From Saccharicrinis aurantiacus (GTDB lineage: Bacteria > Bacteroidota > Bacteroidia > Bacteroidales > Marinilabiliaceae): a stretch of 64,000 bases of DNA. The stretch covers positions 158,683 to 222,682 of the forward strand of contig NZ_LYBV02000002.1 of the NCBI RefSeq assembly GCF_001660705.2, given 5' to 3'. The notes under the pieces are model-generated. The model was not told the DNA's origin, searched no databases, and saw nothing but the letters and a program-made list of their open reading frames with translations. Position numbers and translations under genes: made by a program. Shown here piece after piece: positions 17,034-26,637 of the stretch; position 1 is the stretch's first letter; each line of letters begins with the position of its first letter.

Positions 17034-17814
17034 TATAGTTTAATATCAGCACCAATGAAGATACCGCTGAGAATAAGAGCGAAAATATAGGTGCACTAAC
17101 TACTATGTTTTTATTCTTTAGAGGCTCAACCATTAAAACATCGTTAGGCTGTAGGAAAAAAGCAGGTGACTTAACCACATTTTTATCTGTTAAATCAAGT
17201 CTGTAAGTAGTACTTCCTTCAGGAGTATTGCGCATTACCAATACTTTTTTTATTCTACCATAAGTAGCTACTCCACGAGCCATACTAATACCATCTAAAA
17301 CCGATAAGTTGGGATTATAGTTATAATACACACCTGGGTTCTTAACTTCTCCTAATACGGTTATTCTATAACTTAAAAACTTTACTTTAACAGTTACATC
17401 TTTAAGGTATTCACTGGCTTTCTCTGATATAATAGAACGTGCTTCTTCAAACGTCAAACCTTCAACTTTTATATCTCCTAGCATGGGTAATACAATATCG
17501 CCATTGGCATCAACTAAATAGCCACTTAAATATTGCAAGGCAGGTTGACCGAAGTTTTGTTGTAACCCACCCCTACTTATAGCATTATCAGAGGTTGCCT
17601 TAAAAAGCTGGTTTACTTCAGGGTTTGATGTTTGTATGTCTACAAATAAATTATCAAATTGCCTGATCTTATAATCAGGACTTTTTGATAACATACCATC
17701 CAAGGCTTCATTATCTGCCGAATTATTAAAGTAAACCAGATCTTTTTGTGGTTGGCAAGAGTACAATGTAAGAATAATAAGTGTGAGTAAATTTAGGCTA
17801 GTGTTTTTCTGCAT
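17026..17814 (-). CDS. wza: Polysaccharide export lipoprotein (Wza)
   Basis: 262 aa. A lipoprotein signal ends in LYSC (Cys20), then a Poly_export domain (YKIRQFDNLFVDIQTSNPEVNQLF, about 48-140 including GYLVDANGDIVLPMLGDIKVEGLT) and one SLBB domain (RITVLGEVKNPGVYYNYNPNLSVLDGIS, about 150-230). A C-terminal hydrophobic helix (about 238-260) would cross the outer membrane. It forms the export channel working with Wzc. Shorter than the SLBB-repeat Wza of the second locus, so the two loci use different channel types. Confidence 0.9.
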   Translation of the reverse strand: MQKNTSLNLLTLIILTLYSCQPQKDLVYFNNSADNEALDGMLSKSPDYKIRQFDNLFVDIQTSNPEVNQLFKATSDNAISRGGLQQNFGQPALQYLSGYLVDANGDIVLPMLGDIKVEGLTFEEARSIISEKASEYLKDVTVKVKFLSYRITVLGEVKNPGVYYNYNPNLSVLDGISMARGVATYGRIKKVLVMRNTPEGSTTYRLDLTDKNVVKSPAFFLQPNDVLMVEPLKNKNIVVSAPIFSLLFSAVSSLVLILNYIE

Positions 17815-17827
17815 TATGTCATTGTTT

Positions 17828-18604
17828 TTAATTCTGATACACCTTATGGGTATCTATAATAGGATTATGTTTTTCTTTATTTAGTTTTCTCTTTTGCATA
17901 TAAATGTCAATAAATATTTGTGGCGTACTCACAAAATATCTATGTGCCAACCTGAATGGTTGTTTTAAGAAGCGGTGAAACCATTCTAGTTTACACTTAA
18001 CCATCCAACCAGGAGCTCTTTTAACGGTACCTGCATAAAAATCGAACACGGCGCCAATGGAGCACAAAACGTTCACTTTTAGTTTATCCTTATTTGAATG
18101 CACCCATTTTTCTTGTTTTGGAGCAGTCATACCTACAAATAATACATCAGGATCATAAGCATTAATACGCTCTACCATTATTCTATTTTCCTCGGCGTTA
18201 AACTCGGTTGCATATGGTGGCGAAAAATAATCCATATTTATGAGTGGATACTCCCTCGACACCCTCTCCTTAATTAAATTTAGTGTATGGTTATTTGACC
18301 CAAGAAAAAAACAAGATCCTCCTTGTCTGTTTAATTTCTCCATAATAGCAGTGAAGCATTCATAACCTGAAATTTTATTAATTTTTTCTCCACATAATAA
18401 CTTACTACCAAAAACAACCGGTTCACCATCAGGCAATAGAATTTGTGATTGAAGTAATGCATTTTTAAATTCAACATCTTTTTTGGCTACTGCATATGAG
18501 TGGCCATTTAAGGTGTTTACTACTGTACGCTTGTTTAACGAAAGTGTACTAATGTCTCCAGAATAAATATTGTAATCCAGAACTGTTAAGTAATTGTTTC
18601 TCAT
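17828..18604 (-). CDS. WecG/TagA/CpsF family glycosyltransferase
   Basis: 258 aa, GT26 family. Diagnostic motifs: LLPDGEPVVFGSKLL with the conserved Asp of the active site, FFLGSNNHTLNLIKERV, VLFVGMTAPKQEKWV and SIGAVFDFYAGTVKRAPGWM followed by LEWFHRFLKQPFRLAHRY. Family members transfer an N-acetylmannosamine-type sugar (ManNAc or ManNAcA) to lipid-linked GlcNAc at the inner membrane face. First gene of the export operon wecG-like/wza/wzi/wzc. The C-terminal basic tail (MQKRKLNKEKHN) may be membrane-associating. A second member is at 46496-47245. Confidence 0.88.
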   Translation of the reverse strand: MRNNYLTVLDYNIYSGDISTLSLNKRTVVNTLNGHSYAVAKKDVEFKNALLQSQILLPDGEPVVFGSKLLCGEKINKISGYECFTAIMEKLNRQGGSCFFLGSNNHTLNLIKERVSREYPLINMDYFSPPYATEFNAEENRIMVERINAYDPDVLFVGMTAPKQEKWVHSNKDKLKVNVLCSIGAVFDFYAGTVKRAPGWMVKCKLEWFHRFLKQPFRLAHRYFVSTPQIFIDIYMQKRKLNKEKHNPIIDTHKVYQN

Positions 18605-19158
18605 AATTTCTATCGGATTAGATTATCGATAAAAAAAAGTTAGAACAATTATTTTACATTGTCCAGATGTTATTAAAAAAAATATTTACAATGGTATTAA
18701 TGTTTGTTTGATATGTTGTGCGTCTTTAAGTGTCTGATGATTAATAGAAAGGGTGCAGCTTAGTGATCGGTTTATATTTAGATACTAATCTAATAGTAGC
18801 TTGTTTCTACCAAAGGCTTAAAATTGATGATTTATTTTGAAACAAACATTTGTTGTTTTCTTTTATTTAGCAACAAAATCGTGTAATAAGTATGCCTCCA
18901 GTTATTTAAATCATATTTTTTTGATGTTAACATTAATTTGAATATGGGTACTATTCAGAATTAAGACAAATATTCTCTATCGTAATACTGCATGTGTTAC
19001 TACTTTGTTTGATAAATTACCAATAACAAAAAATGTAACTACATCTTTTGTAATGTATTTGTATATATACCTTTATTCACTATGCTAAACAGTAAGCAAT
19101 AGTGTTAAAATATTTTTCTTGTAAATGCGCTCGTACATAACGGCTGCATGGTATTAGT
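18605..19158. other. 554-nt intergenic leader of the first export operon
   Basis: No gene seen. A candidate minus-strand promoter is TTG-N20-AATGTTTG at 18843-18873, one mismatch from the TAnnTTTG -7 consensus, and would leave a leader of about 235 nt before the wecG-like gene. The same place contains AACAAACATTTGTT, an imperfect palindrome. No UpxY/NusG-like antiterminator gene is adjacent. The stretch also separates the export operon from the long assembly operon upstream. Confidence 0.35.
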
Positions 19159-20370
19159 TTATGGTTTTGTATTCGTATCTGATAATTCTTTATAAATATG
19201 TACCATACTCTTTGCATTTGTTTCCCACGATAAGTCTAACACTCTACTCAATGCGCCTTTGGATAAACTTTGCAATAGATCACGATTTTCAAAGAGCTCT
19301 ATTATCTTCAGCTTAAAATGTTGAATACTATAATGAACACCTTTCATATCTATTTTATAACCACACGAATCATCAATAATGTCGCCCATCCCACAGGTGT
19401 TATGACAAAGTACTGGTAGCCCATATGATATTGCTTCAAGCACTGCAGTACCTGTTGCTTCAAATAAACTTGTGAAAAGAAGCAAATGACAACTTTGTAA
19501 TTCTTGTATTGTTTTATCGTGGGCTAACCAGCCATGATAAATAATGTTTTTGTAATTAGAAGACAAATCGGCTTGTGCAACTCCAAAAATATGCAATTCA
19601 ATATTGTAATTATTTATTTCCTTAAATACATCGAGTGCAATATTTAAAGCTTTGCGTTCATCATTTTTACCAACCCATGCTACTTTAAGTACTTTACTAT
19701 TAAAGTTTTTGGATTTTACAACTCCCTTAAACGTTTGAGCACCTACTTCAGATATTGTAGCCGTATTCTTTTTTGATATTTTATCTAATATAATCTTGGC
19801 ACTGCTATTACAAGCTATTAAACGATCAAATCCTTGTATGGGTTTTTTTATATAGGGTAGTTTAACTTGGTGTCTATTAATCAACTGTTTTAAGCTTTGT
19901 TTTAAGGCCGACTGTTTAGTATATAAACTTAAATAATCTTTAGGTATTTCACCAAATCCACCTATAGGGCCCCATACATTTGGTTTATTTTTTATTTTCC
20001 ATAGTAATCCTGGCTCACGATACCCCACCATATTTAATTGGTGAATAATATCAATTGATTCCTGAGCAACAATTTTGTTAGCAATAGTTAAGGTTTTCTT
20101 TTGCCACTTTCTATAATAATAATAAAAACGCCAATCGCCCTGATTCCAACACATTGTGCGCACTTTGTCTGAGACTGGATTATAATAAAATTGAATGCAA
20201 GTCCTTAATTGATGCTCTTCAAGGTAAGCTTCAATATCATCTTTCCATTCACCCTCTGTAATTACAAATAACTTACAATGTTTGGCAAGTTGAATAATCC
20301 AGTTCCAGGCCATCCCAGGCTCTGAACCCTTTATTGGAGAACAGGCATAAGCGTTAATTAAAATATTCAT
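19159..20370 (-). CDS. GT4-like glycosyltransferase
   Basis: 403 aa, GT-B fold. The N-terminus MNILINAYACSPIKGSEPGMAWNWIIQLAKH has the Gly-rich acceptor-side loop with GSEPGMAW typical of a Bacteroidota GT4 subgroup. The C-terminal half carries VAWVGKNDERKALNIALDVFKE and the sugar-nucleotide-binding region LLFTSLFEATGTAVLEAISYGLPVL, with Glu residues of the EX7E motif (E..GTAVLE). Last gene of the long assembly operon; it follows the murB homologue by 18 nt. It probably adds one sugar of the repeat unit at the cytoplasmic face of the inner membrane. Donor and linkage unknown. Confidence 0.87.
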   Translation of the reverse strand: MNILINAYACSPIKGSEPGMAWNWIIQLAKHCKLFVITEGEWKDDIEAYLEEHQLRTCIQFYYNPVSDKVRTMCWNQGDWRFYYYYRKWQKKTLTIANKIVAQESIDIIHQLNMVGYREPGLLWKIKNKPNVWGPIGGFGEIPKDYLSLYTKQSALKQSLKQLINRHQVKLPYIKKPIQGFDRLIACNSSAKIILDKISKKNTATISEVGAQTFKGVVKSKNFNSKVLKVAWVGKNDERKALNIALDVFKEINNYNIELHIFGVAQADLSSNYKNIIYHGWLAHDKTIQELQSCHLLLFTSLFEATGTAVLEAISYGLPVLCHNTCGMGDIIDDSCGYKIDMKGVHYSIQHFKLKIIELFENRDLLQSLSKGALSRVLDLSWETNAKSMVHIYKELSDTNTKP

Positions 20371-20388
20371 TATTGTTTTCGCTAATAA

Positions 20389-21384
20389 TTAAAAACCATC
20401 AACAATTTCATTTTCAATTGCCACATTGTTGTTTGTTAGCTGTTTCATCTCTTGAATATAACGGATCATTTCATCAGTGCCTTGCCCCCTATTAACTAAA
20501 CAATTTATTGTTTTGTCAGAGAAAGGCTGAATATCATACTTTAGCTTAAACCTCTTAACAACAATTTCATTAATCCACTTTCTATTCAATGGTGATTCTC
20601 GTCTATGAAATTTTAATTTGTAATTAAAGAGGTAATATGACGTAGATATTATTTTGAATATAAAATCTTTTTCCCCGAGATGGCGATATAATGATCCCGA
20701 AAACATACTGCCTAAATTTGGATATAAAAAGTCCTGATATTTATGTCTTTTATAGTGATAGTTCTCCATTCTTTGAGCAATTGCAATATTACAACCTGCT
20801 TTATATTTAAAAAAGCATCGCAATATTATTTGTTTTTGCTGTTCAGACTTAAATATAGAATTTCGTCTACTTAGGTTTAATTCAGATACATTAAGGAAGT
20901 TTTGTTTTCCCTCAGGATTTATTGTTTCAACCTTTATTAAAGTATCTTTAATTTCATAACCATAGGCACCAGCATTCATATATACAGCGCCACCTATAGA
21001 TCCAGGAATGCCTTCTAATCCTTCAAAACCAGTCGATGATTTGTATAATGCGAATCGAGTGAATTCAGGCAGAGATGCACCTGCATCAACCGTAAATATG
21101 CCTTCGTCAGTATTTAACGACATATTGGAGAAACGTTCTAATGATACTAGGCATGAGTAATCTACACCATCTTTGAATAATAAATTAGTTGTTGCACCAA
21201 CGGTTTTATAATTGACCTTATTGGTATAAAGAAAATTAATTAATTCTCGTAGGTCCTTATCCTTTTCAGGATAGATCAGTAATTTAACAGTACCTCCTGT
21301 TTTTAAATAAGAGGTTTTGGCTAGTGATACATCTTCAACAAAATGTATTCTCCTTTTAAGCAGAAAGTTTAGAGTTTTGCACAT
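20389..21384 (-). CDS. MurB-like FAD-dependent UDP-sugar reductase
   Basis: 331 aa, homologous to UDP-N-acetylenolpyruvoylglucosamine reductase. FAD-binding features: SYLKTGGTVKLLIYP, VGATTNLLF and EGIPGSIGGAVYMNAGAYG (about 124-142). The three residues of the MurB active site have candidates: Arg173/174 (SRRNSIFKS), Ser226 (NLGSMFSG) and Glu324 (AIENEI). It sits between a GT4 gene and a pyruvyltransferase-family gene in a capsule operon, not a cell-wall cluster. It may act on an enolpyruvyl sugar made for the polysaccharide, giving a lactyl ether (muramic-like) substituent. Alternatively it is a MurB duplicate. No murA is in the window. Confidence 0.8.
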   Translation of the reverse strand: MCKTLNFLLKRRIHFVEDVSLAKTSYLKTGGTVKLLIYPEKDKDLRELINFLYTNKVNYKTVGATTNLLFKDGVDYSCLVSLERFSNMSLNTDEGIFTVDAGASLPEFTRFALYKSSTGFEGLEGIPGSIGGAVYMNAGAYGYEIKDTLIKVETINPEGKQNFLNVSELNLSRRNSIFKSEQQKQIILRCFFKYKAGCNIAIAQRMENYHYKRHKYQDFLYPNLGSMFSGSLYRHLGEKDFIFKIISTSYYLFNYKLKFHRRESPLNRKWINEIVVKRFKLKYDIQPFSDKTINCLVNRGQGTDEMIRYIQEMKQLTNNNVAIENEIVDGF

Positions 21385-21391
21385 TATTATT

Positions 21392-22555
21392 TTAGTTTAA
21401 GATGTTATAGTTCAGGAACTCTACCGATGTTTTTCTTTTTTTGTATAAACGTAAATTTACATCCTCAAAATTTAACTTTAAATCAATGGGATAGTGATCC
21501 TTATTGTCTTCCCAAACAATACGATTACTAAGGTTAACGTAAGATAAGAAATTCAGTATTCTAGAATTATTTTTCCTCTTTGGATTTAATACTGCGTTAA
21601 AGGGAATATTAAAATTTGTGGAGAATATAACTCCATGAAAAGAATTTGTAATAACATAGGTAGCCTTCATAAATAAAGATACAAATTCAGTAGGTCCAGC
21701 ATCATCAATATTTTTTATGCCATTGTTCTTTGGATTAGAGAAAGCTCTTTTGCATATGCGATAAACTCTACAATTCAGTTTTGCAGCAGTTTTGTTGGCT
21801 AGCTCTATTATTTCCGGTGACGGATGTAAATCATAAATAAGTATATATGGTTCTTTTATGTTTATTTTACTGCCTTTGGCAATCTCTTTCCAATCAGATT
21901 TAGACAATAGTAAGGTAGGGTCTAATACCTCATTTGCTTCACGGTTCGTAATTTCTTTGATAATTTCTTTTCCTTGTTCTTCTCTAACGCTAATGGAATC
22001 CAGCTTTTTAAACAAACCTGAATAGGTGTTTTTGTATTCTGAGCTTACTTTACTAACTCCAAAACTAGCTGCGTATGAGATTCTTTTCTTGAAAGGCGGC
22101 GCAAAGTCTAATAAGTAAGGTTTCAACGATGAGAATGTTGCTGGGTTCCAAACCTGATCACTTCCTGTAATAAAAATATCATAATTGAATGAATGCTTGT
22201 ATAATGAGTCTGCAGTACGGAATTCCTTCGAAAATCGTGTATTATTTTTGTGAAAGTTTTTAAAGTTATTGAACTTTCTATTTGTTTTTTTGTGAAAAAT
22301 TGGGAAAGCAACATCAATAAGCGGACCAATAATTCTGTAAATAAATAGATTTTTTAACTGCTCTTTCTTTTTAAAGCAAAGTTCAGGTCTCGCTTTCTTT
22401 GAAACGATATGTCGATTGTTTTTAAAATACAAGTAATCAATTACCTCAGCATCGTAGCCCAATTTATTAAGTTTATACTGTAAGGCAAATGCTTGTAATT
22501 CTGCCCCAAAATTAGTTGTTCGAGAGACTGTGATTATTCCTATTTTTTTTTTCAT
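21392..22555 (-). CDS. Polysaccharide pyruvyl transferase family protein (copy 1)
   Basis: 387 aa. The start KKIGIITVSRTTNFGAELQAFALQ and the motif FITGSDQVWNPATF (about 132-145) are characteristic of the PS_pyruv_trans family (PF04230), as is TNSFHGVIFSTNFNIPFNAVLN near the C-terminus, the region equivalent to the sialyltransferase-like active site. Family enzymes transfer pyruvate from phosphoenolpyruvate to make ketals on sugars, though several are of unknown function. Transcribed just ahead of the murB homologue (7-nt gap). It is one of three members in this locus. The N-terminus, not a signal peptide, implies a cytoplasmic enzyme. Confidence 0.85.
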   Translation of the reverse strand: MKKKIGIITVSRTTNFGAELQAFALQYKLNKLGYDAEVIDYLYFKNNRHIVSKKARPELCFKKKEQLKNLFIYRIIGPLIDVAFPIFHKKTNRKFNNFKNFHKNNTRFSKEFRTADSLYKHSFNYDIFITGSDQVWNPATFSSLKPYLLDFAPPFKKRISYAASFGVSKVSSEYKNTYSGLFKKLDSISVREEQGKEIIKEITNREANEVLDPTLLLSKSDWKEIAKGSKINIKEPYILIYDLHPSPEIIELANKTAAKLNCRVYRICKRAFSNPKNNGIKNIDDAGPTEFVSLFMKATYVITNSFHGVIFSTNFNIPFNAVLNPKRKNNSRILNFLSYVNLSNRIVWEDNKDHYPIDLKLNFEDVNLRLYKKRKTSVEFLNYNILN

Positions 22556-22574
22556 ATTGAAATAAAAAAAGTTT

Positions 22575-23141
22575 TTAACTTAAAGATTCTAGGTATAATT
22601 TATGTGTTTTTTTATCTTCGGGACTTACGAATCTATCTTTTATTTTTCGCGCTGGCACGCCTCCCCATATTTCAAAATCAGGAATGTTTTTATTAACAAG
22701 AGAGCCTGCAGCAATAACAGCACCTTTGCCAATATTTACGCCTGCTATAATAGTAGAACCACTCCCTATCCAAACATCATTTTGAATTATTGTTGCACTA
22801 TCTTTGCCTCTTGGGCTATCCCACATGGTAGTGCCAGGTAAATTATATTGATGATCATTTCGCCCAACAAAGCTAACTTGCCCTGCAATTAACACGTAAT
22901 TACCTATCACAAGATCACATGCTACTTTAGTGTCTTTGCCGAGTTGCACTTTATCACCAATTGTAATATTCATTTTTGCAAAGCGGACGTTACGCATAAC
23001 ACGTACAAAACCTTTGTAATTTACCCAAGAAAATTTGAAGTTAAACAAATACCATGTTCTTAATATATGCAATAGGTATTTACTAATGAATACAAGCTTA
23101 TTTTCCCCTTTTGCCATGTTTGTATATTCAATTTTCATCAT
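22575..23141 (-). CDS. Hexapeptide-repeat O-acyltransferase
   Basis: 188 aa, left-handed beta-helix acyltransferase. Hexapeptide turns run through about 55-155 (MNITIGDKVQLGKDTKVACDLVIGNYVLIAG and VWIGSGSTIIAGVNIGKGAVIAAGSLV), with a catalytic His candidate in GRNDHQYN (about 95). The C-terminal NIPDFEIWGGVPARKIKDR is the usual lid of the sugar acetyltransferase group (CatB/WbbJ-like). The start overlaps the end of the upstream GT gene by 14 nt. It probably O-acetylates a sugar of the repeat unit. Confidence 0.85.
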   Translation of the reverse strand: MMKIEYTNMAKGENKLVFISKYLLHILRTWYLFNFKFSWVNYKGFVRVMRNVRFAKMNITIGDKVQLGKDTKVACDLVIGNYVLIAGQVSFVGRNDHQYNLPGTTMWDSPRGKDSATIIQNDVWIGSGSTIIAGVNIGKGAVIAAGSLVNKNIPDFEIWGGVPARKIKDRFVSPEDKKTHKLYLESLS

Positions 23142-24234
23142 TGAGTACAGTTTTAAAACTATTTATGTATTGCACAAATGAAAGTTGCATAAGATCGGAG
23201 CGTTTCTCATCCAATACTGAATATTGCATTATGCAATGATTCAGAATGTTAATAAAATCAGGTTCATCTAATGGATCAAAAATATGACCATTTATGCCTT
23301 CTACAATAAACTCTAAAGCTCCAATATATTTACTGGCCATCACAGGACATCCTAGTACTAAAGATTCGTTTACAACAGCCCCAAAAGGTTCAAATCGACT
23401 CGGCAGCACAAAGAAACTTGCTAAATGATACCACGCATATAATTCAGCACCATCAAAAAAACCAGGCATGCATACTCTGTCTTTTAGCGCAAGCTCTTCC
23501 ACCAGTCTTATTAACTGACCCTTTTCATTTCCCTCTCCTACTAACACCAAGGTATATCCTTTATTTTTAGATTTACTGAATGCCCTTATTAATAAATCTA
23601 ACCCTTTTACGTCCACTAGTCTACCTGCATATAGTATCACTTTGCTCCCTTTCAAATTATAATTTTCAATATGCTGTATGCATAATTTCTCAAAAAGAGG
23701 TTTATAAGAAAGTAACGTTTTAGGATTCTGTATATTAGGGCAAACTTCTATATTTATATTTCTAAAGTGATTTTTATAAAACTGTTTAACAGGCTCACTA
23801 TATACAATTAAACCATCAGCATTATTCAAAACAAACTTTCTTGCTATCTTTTTTAATCCTCTAACCTCTGCAGCAATAGATAAGTTATCCGAAGTAGTTA
23901 TTACATATTGATAATTTAAGAATTTAAATTTTAGCAGAATAGCCAGTAAAACACTAGTAGGCGAATATTCATGTGAAAAAACTACTTCAGGCTTTTCCTT
24001 TGATAAAAATTTATATACACCTGTTCTAAAAACTTTTCCTTGTAACTTAAATCCTCTATGCCAAAAGTGATGTTTTATATTGAGCAAATTTGATAGGCGG
24101 TTACGGTTATATTTAAACCCTTCAGCTGATGTATTTAGAAACACTATCTGAAGATCAAAAAGTTTCCCCATCTCATTAAAAATATCAATGCGCCAAGGAG
24201 GAAGGTAAGTGTAAAAAATAATTCCTTTTTTCAT
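23128..24234 (-). CDS. GT4 family glycosyltransferase
   Basis: 368 aa, GT-B fold. The C-terminal domain is typical GT4: VILYAGRLVDVKGLDLLIRAF (about 198-218), TLVLVGEGNEKGQL, VCMPGFFDG and FVLPSRFEPFGAVVNESLVLGCPV with the EX7E motif (E..FGAVVNE, about 284-292). The N-terminal domain (IIFYTYLPPWRIDIFNEM) binds the acceptor. A basic N-terminal domain and no membrane helix suggest peripheral association. The upstream neighbour is a GT2 gene 173 nt away and the downstream acyltransferase overlaps it. One sugar-addition step in the first locus; donor unknown. Confidence 0.9.
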   Translation of the reverse strand: MKKGIIFYTYLPPWRIDIFNEMGKLFDLQIVFLNTSAEGFKYNRNRLSNLLNIKHHFWHRGFKLQGKVFRTGVYKFLSKEKPEVVFSHEYSPTSVLLAILLKFKFLNYQYVITTSDNLSIAAEVRGLKKIARKFVLNNADGLIVYSEPVKQFYKNHFRNINIEVCPNIQNPKTLLSYKPLFEKLCIQHIENYNLKGSKVILYAGRLVDVKGLDLLIRAFSKSKNKGYTLVLVGEGNEKGQLIRLVEELALKDRVCMPGFFDGAELYAWYHLASFFVLPSRFEPFGAVVNESLVLGCPVMASKYIGALEFIVEGINGHIFDPLDEPDFINILNHCIMQYSVLDEKRSDLMQLSFVQYINSFKTVLNDEN

Positions 24235-24407
24235 TATATCTATTTAGGAGTTTGCATAATATTGCCTTTAGTAGGTAAGATTTATTGCCTGATATTTTTT
24301 ATTAAAGAAGATTGAAATTATTCAGACTAATTGAATTATTATATTTCATAGTTGTTAGCATTTATAGTAAATTGTTTTAATCTTATACCTACTATATTAG
24401 AATTGTT

Positions 24408-25259
24408 CTATTTTTTTATGATAGTGTAGAGAGTTGGTGATAGGGCTTTAAAGTGTGCTTTTACGGCATATACTAGCCACTTACTCCTCCAGAATTTACG
24501 CCTAAATGTATTATATTCGGGTAAATTTAAACCTAGTGGGTCATACAATAACTTTAGCCTTTTTATAATTGGAGTTTCAGGGTTACACCATTTAGGGATA
24601 CCATTGTTAGTGGGACATGTAGCTACAAAATTTTCAGTTGTGTAACATTTATAGCCTGCGTTTATAGCTCTAATTCCATAATCAAAGTCACCCATCGCGT
24701 GAGTATAATCTGGTGATAATATTCCTATGGAATGATATACACCTGAAGGCACTAGCACTACATTACCATTAATGTACTTGCATTCTTGAATCTTGCCATT
24801 AGGTATAACAGGTCCTTTTTCATCTCTACCTCCATATGAAAAGTTAGCTTCATCATTCGTCATTCTACAAGCACCAGTAACTATAACCTCATGACCTTCT
24901 TTTTTTACAGCTTTTGTATAGGTTAAAAATAACTCTGCTAAGCTGTTTTTATCCAATATTGTATCATCATTCAACCAGATGTAGTAATCATATTTTGTTG
25001 GAGAATTAATTGCAGTTTGCCAAGCCAAACGCATTCCTTTGTTCCAAAATAAATTACCAGTTCCTTGTATTAGATTAACCACAGGAAAGGACTTCGCGAT
25101 AGCCTCTGACGTTCCATCGGTAGAGCCATCATCTACCAAATATATGTTCATCGTAAAGTCTGACGTGTTTTCAAAAGAACGGCTTAGAGAATGGATACAG
25201 CTCAAGGTGTCTTCTTTACGATTGAAACAAGTGATTAATACAGCAAGTTGTTTTTTCAT
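24408..25259 (-). CDS. GT2 family glycosyltransferase
   Basis: 283 aa, GT-A fold. LAVLITCFNRKEDTLSCIHSL, then YLVDDGSTDGTSEAI (Asp-rich nucleotide contact) and WLNDDTILDKNSL with the DxD-type metal site (about 95). MGDFDYGIRAINAGYKCYTTENFVATCPT (about 178-205) is the acceptor-side region of rhamnosyl/galactosyltransferase-type GT2 enzymes. Short C-terminus without a membrane helix. Its start codon overlaps the stop of the Wzy-like gene by 4 nt, showing tight coupling. A sugar-addition step in the first locus; the donor cannot be predicted. Confidence 0.9.
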   Translation of the reverse strand: MKKQLAVLITCFNRKEDTLSCIHSLSRSFENTSDFTMNIYLVDDGSTDGTSEAIAKSFPVVNLIQGTGNLFWNKGMRLAWQTAINSPTKYDYYIWLNDDTILDKNSLAELFLTYTKAVKKEGHEVIVTGACRMTNDEANFSYGGRDEKGPVIPNGKIQECKYINGNVVLVPSGVYHSIGILSPDYTHAMGDFDYGIRAINAGYKCYTTENFVATCPTNNGIPKWCNPETPIIKRLKLLYDPLGLNLPEYNTFRRKFWRSKWLVYAVKAHFKALSPTLYTIIKK

Positions 25260-26590
25260 GAGGAGATGGTTTTTATAAATTCTTTAAAAAGTGCCTCTTC
25301 TGTTCTTTTATAAAGATAAAACGAATATAATACAGTCATCATCATCATAGTTAAATCAAAAAAACCACCTTCAGTAAAGGTATACAATAGGCAACACAAG
25401 TAGGCAACTTTAATATTTAACCTATGTTTTTTCTTTCGTAATTTATTAATTGTAAAAGCATAAACTTGGTAGAAAAACAGAACATAGGCAAGAACAGGCA
25501 ACAAGCCAAATTGAAATAGCATATAAGCCACACGTGCATCTGCCCGTAGAAGAGCTACGTCAATGTCATTATAGTAATCTACGGAGGGGGCTAGAGCATG
25601 CCCAAAAAATAAATTTTTTAACGACAGATCTTCAAATAAACCTTCCGTGATAGATAAGGTTGTATGATTATCATTTGCTACATCAGCAAAGCCATATACA
25701 ATTCGCTGAAAACTATTTTCAGCGTCAACAGCACTATAATTAATATTCTCTATATAGTTTTTCATCATCATCAGACCGATAAATACCAATACAAGAACAG
25801 GCACATATAGAACCAGATTTTTTCTTTTTATATATAATAGGCCAGAAAGTAGAATAACAATGAAGACTATGATTGACGCCTTAGAACCAGACAAAACCAA
25901 CATTGCTCCCAAAACTGCTGTCAACAATAAATAATTGGCTTTTGATATTAATTTGTCAGAAAATTGAGTTAAAGATATAAACAAGAAAATTGTGGTTAAA
26001 AAATTAGAAAAAGCATTGAACCTATGAAATGTTCCCGATATTTTATAGGTAGGGATGTTACCTAAATTAGGTAAATAATACATTTTAAAAAGATAGATAC
26101 CTTTTAAGTTGATAATAACTACCAATGCCTCTGCAATAATTATAACGATAATCATTATAATTATATTTTTCGACTTTAGGCTGTTATTTAAATACACATA
26201 AACTAAAAATGAAAGAAATGTTATTATATAATATATATCGCCCATTACAGTTCTTAAAGGAAAATAATTAAGCCTTGTCCAAAATGTAAGCAGTACAAGT
26301 AGCCCCCCTGTAGCAAAAAGGACTTTACGAAATTGCCAAATGTTACCTCGTTTTACAATTTCTATAAAGCATATGATAAAGAGAAAGTTCCGCAGTACTT
26401 GTGTGATAATCCAAATGCCTAAGTATCCATTATTACCACTGCTGTAGATCTCACCAGTAAATATTAAATCTATAAAAGGTAAAGAAAATACCATCAATAG
26501 AATTGCATATAATGGCACATAGCCAGGCCTGCGAATATAAATTGCGATTCCTAAAGAATAGACAAAAAGGTAGAATATTAATTTCTCCAT
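25256..26590 (-). CDS. wzy: O-antigen polymerase-like membrane protein (Wzy, locus 1)
   Basis: 444 aa, almost wholly hydrophobic, with about eleven or twelve transmembrane helices and one large periplasmic loop (about 275-345, including YSAVDAENSFQRIVYGF and LKNLFFGHALAPSVDYYNDID). This layout, with the positively charged cytoplasmic turns and short termini, is that of Wzy/O-antigen ligase proteins. Wzy polymerises undecaprenyl-linked repeat units in the periplasm. Conservation is too low for motif proof; position among GT and acyltransferase genes and topology support the call. A WaaL-type ligase is the main alternative. Confidence 0.75.
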   Translation of the reverse strand: MEKLIFYLFVYSLGIAIYIRRPGYVPLYAILLMVFSLPFIDLIFTGEIYSSGNNGYLGIWIITQVLRNFLFIICFIEIVKRGNIWQFRKVLFATGGLLVLLTFWTRLNYFPLRTVMGDIYYIITFLSFLVYVYLNNSLKSKNIIIMIIVIIIAEALVVIINLKGIYLFKMYYLPNLGNIPTYKISGTFHRFNAFSNFLTTIFLFISLTQFSDKLISKANYLLLTAVLGAMLVLSGSKASIIVFIVILLSGLLYIKRKNLVLYVPVLVLVFIGLMMMKNYIENINYSAVDAENSFQRIVYGFADVANDNHTTLSITEGLFEDLSLKNLFFGHALAPSVDYYNDIDVALLRADARVAYMLFQFGLLPVLAYVLFFYQVYAFTINKLRKKKHRLNIKVAYLCCLLYTFTEGGFFDLTMMMMTVLYSFYLYKRTEEALFKEFIKTISS

Positions 26591-26637
26591 TATTTAGGTT
26601 TTAAGCTATTCTCAAGGTTATTATTTGGTGCTTGTTT

